Origin: an uncultured Ruminococcus sp.
Lineage (GTDB): Bacteria > Bacillota > Clostridia > Oscillospirales > Ruminococcaceae
Assembly (NCBI GenBank): GCA_937942105.1
Contig: CALDFS010000357.1
Location: 1 to 11,811 of the forward strand
Length of the DNA stretch: 11,811 nt
Direction of reading: 5' to 3'
Part shown: in pieces, positions 11,317 through 11,811 of the stretch
Numbering within the stretch: the first letter of the stretch is position 1
Layout: the number at the start of each line of letters is the position of its first letter
Translations under genes and position numbers: made by a program
Notes under the pieces: model-generated
Seen by the model: the letters and a program-made list of their open reading frames with translations, nothing else
Databases searched by the model: none
Told to the model about the DNA's origin: nothing

Positions 11317-11811
11317 ATGGCAGATGTCAAATGGATAAAGATTGTCACAGATATTTTTGATGATGAAAAGATTTTGATGATTGAGTCCATGCCGGATTCC
11401 GACACGATTATCGTCATTTGGTTTAAGCTTCTCTGCCTTGCAGGAAAGCAGAACAATGGCGGAGTAATCATGTTGACGGACCGAATACCCTACAATGAGG
11501 AAATGCTCTCAAAAGTCTTCCGGCGTCCGCTTAACACTGTTCGTCTTGCGCTCCAACTATTTGAAGAATACGGCATGATAGAGATTATCGAGAACATTAT
11601 CACTATACCAAACTGGAATAAACACCAATCATTGGACTCACTCGAAAGCAAGCGTGAACGTGATAGGCTCAGACAAGCTCAAAAAAGGAGTGAGAAAAAA
11701 GCACTCATAGAAAAGAGCAAATACGATGATTTGTCCGCGGACAGTCGCCGGACAATCGTTGGGCAGTCGCTGGACAGTCGCCAGACAGTCGCCGGACAGT
11801 CGCCGGACGTC
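11317..11811 (+). CDS. Phage replisome organizer, DnaD-like initiator (N-terminal 165 residues)
   Basis: The ATG at 11317 has AAGGAG 10 nt upstream and 12 nt after the ssb stop; the frame is open to the window end. Residues 1-110 match the phage replisome organizer N-terminal domain: MADVKWIKIVTDIFDDEKIL, IIVIWFKLLCLAGKQNNGG, a winged-helix part with FRRPLNTVRLALQLFEEYGMIEI, then IPNWNKHQSL. These proteins bind the phage origin and load the host helicase. A basic linker (about 110-135) is followed by an 11-residue repeat, DSRRTIVGQSL and DSRQTVAGQSP, the translation of an 11-bp DNA tandem array. The C-terminal DnaD-like region is beyond the window. Confidence 0.9.
   Translation, partial: MADVKWIKIVTDIFDDEKILMIESMPDSDTIIVIWFKLLCLAGKQNNGGVIMLTDRIPYNEEMLSKVFRRPLNTVRLALQLFEEYGMIEIIENIITIPNWNKHQSLDSLESKRERDRLRQAQKRSEKKALIEKSKYDDLSADSRRTIVGQSLDSRQTVAGQSPDV
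11740..11811 (+). repeat. 11-bp tandem iterons inside the initiator gene, candidate phage origin
   Basis: Six head-to-tail copies of an 11-bp unit, consensus GACAGTCGCCG, run 11740-11750, 11751-11761, 11762-11772, 11773-11783, 11784-11794 and 11795-11805; a partial seventh reaches the window end. Copies 1, 5 and 6 are identical and copy 2 diverges most. A 10-bp palindrome GTCCGCGGAC (11733-11742) abuts the array. As 11 is not a multiple of 3, three units encode one 11-residue peptide period. Initiators of temperate phages often bind iterons within their own gene, as lambda O does. Confidence 0.7.

Larger units (their letters stand above)
2703..11811. mobile_element. Left part of an integrated temperate phage (prophage)
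   Basis: Gene order is the classic temperate-phage layout: integrase at the edge, lysogeny-side accessory genes, repressor, divergent Cro-like gene, then a rightward early operon with RecT, SSB and a replisome organizer. The left edge is placed between about 2418 and 2730 because host genes with intact promoters lie to its left. The exact attachment core cannot be fixed without the right end, which lies beyond the window. Structural genes are not present, so an integrative element using phage-type replication genes is a less likely alternative. Confidence 0.8.

Noticed and set aside
11740..11811. CRISPR array
   Set aside because: Units are 11 bp head to tail with no unique spacers and lie inside an open reading frame; iterons fit better.
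1..11811. tRNA or rRNA genes
   Set aside because: No cloverleaf-like or conserved rRNA stretch was recognised on reading both strands by eye.

Overview
The window looks like a stretch of a Gram-positive gut or rumen anaerobe, most likely a clostridium (Oscillospiraceae-like), carrying the left end of an integrated temperate phage. The basis is strong AGGAGG-type ribosome binding sites, near-consensus sigma-A promoters, a host GH95 fucosidase, a ferredoxin-fused aldo/keto reductase, and the gene families of the phage part. The taxonomic call is inference.

Bases 1 to about 2430 are host chromosome. Two genes read leftward, each with its own promoter: a GH95 glycoside hydrolase whose 3' end is cut off by the window edge, and an aldo/keto reductase carrying two 4Fe-4S motifs. 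A rho-independent terminator separates them. Bases 2430-2730 hold no convincing gene. They contain a 23-bp direct repeat at a 60-bp period, a cluster of very stable mini-hairpins, and a perfect 48-bp palindrome that acts as a bidirectional terminator and contains the stop codon of the neighbouring recombinase.

Bases 2703-6019 are the leftward lysogeny side of the prophage: a large serine recombinase (integrase), a small lipoprotein, a membrane-anchored protein combining a SWIM zinc finger with a BRCT-like domain, and a Cro/C1-type repressor. The SWIM/BRCT gene, lipoprotein and integrase are closely spaced and probably co-transcribed. A 53-codon gene on the other strand runs convergently into the end of the repressor gene.

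Bases 6020-6500 form the lysogeny switch. Two divergent promoters (TTGACA-N17-TAAAAT leftward, TTGACA-N17-TATTAT rightward) are each overlapped by, or abut, a copy of a 17-bp dyad element. A third copy lies at the end of the cro-like gene.

Bases 6265-11811 are one tightly packed rightward early operon: a Cro-like HTH, two small unknown proteins, a DUF932 protein, a DUF1351 protein, RecT, an MBL-fold hydrolase, another unknown, SSB, and a replisome-organizer (DnaD-like) initiator cut by the window edge. Together these supply single-strand annealing recombination and phage replication. An 11-bp tandem iteron array at the very end of the window, inside the initiator gene, is a good candidate for the phage replication origin.

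The most interesting items are the membrane SWIM-BRCT/lipoprotein pair in the position where prophages keep superinfection-exclusion genes, the convergent small gene over the repressor tail with its own operator and terminator, the three-operator switch, the intragenic iterons, and the palindrome and hairpin junction at the phage-host boundary.
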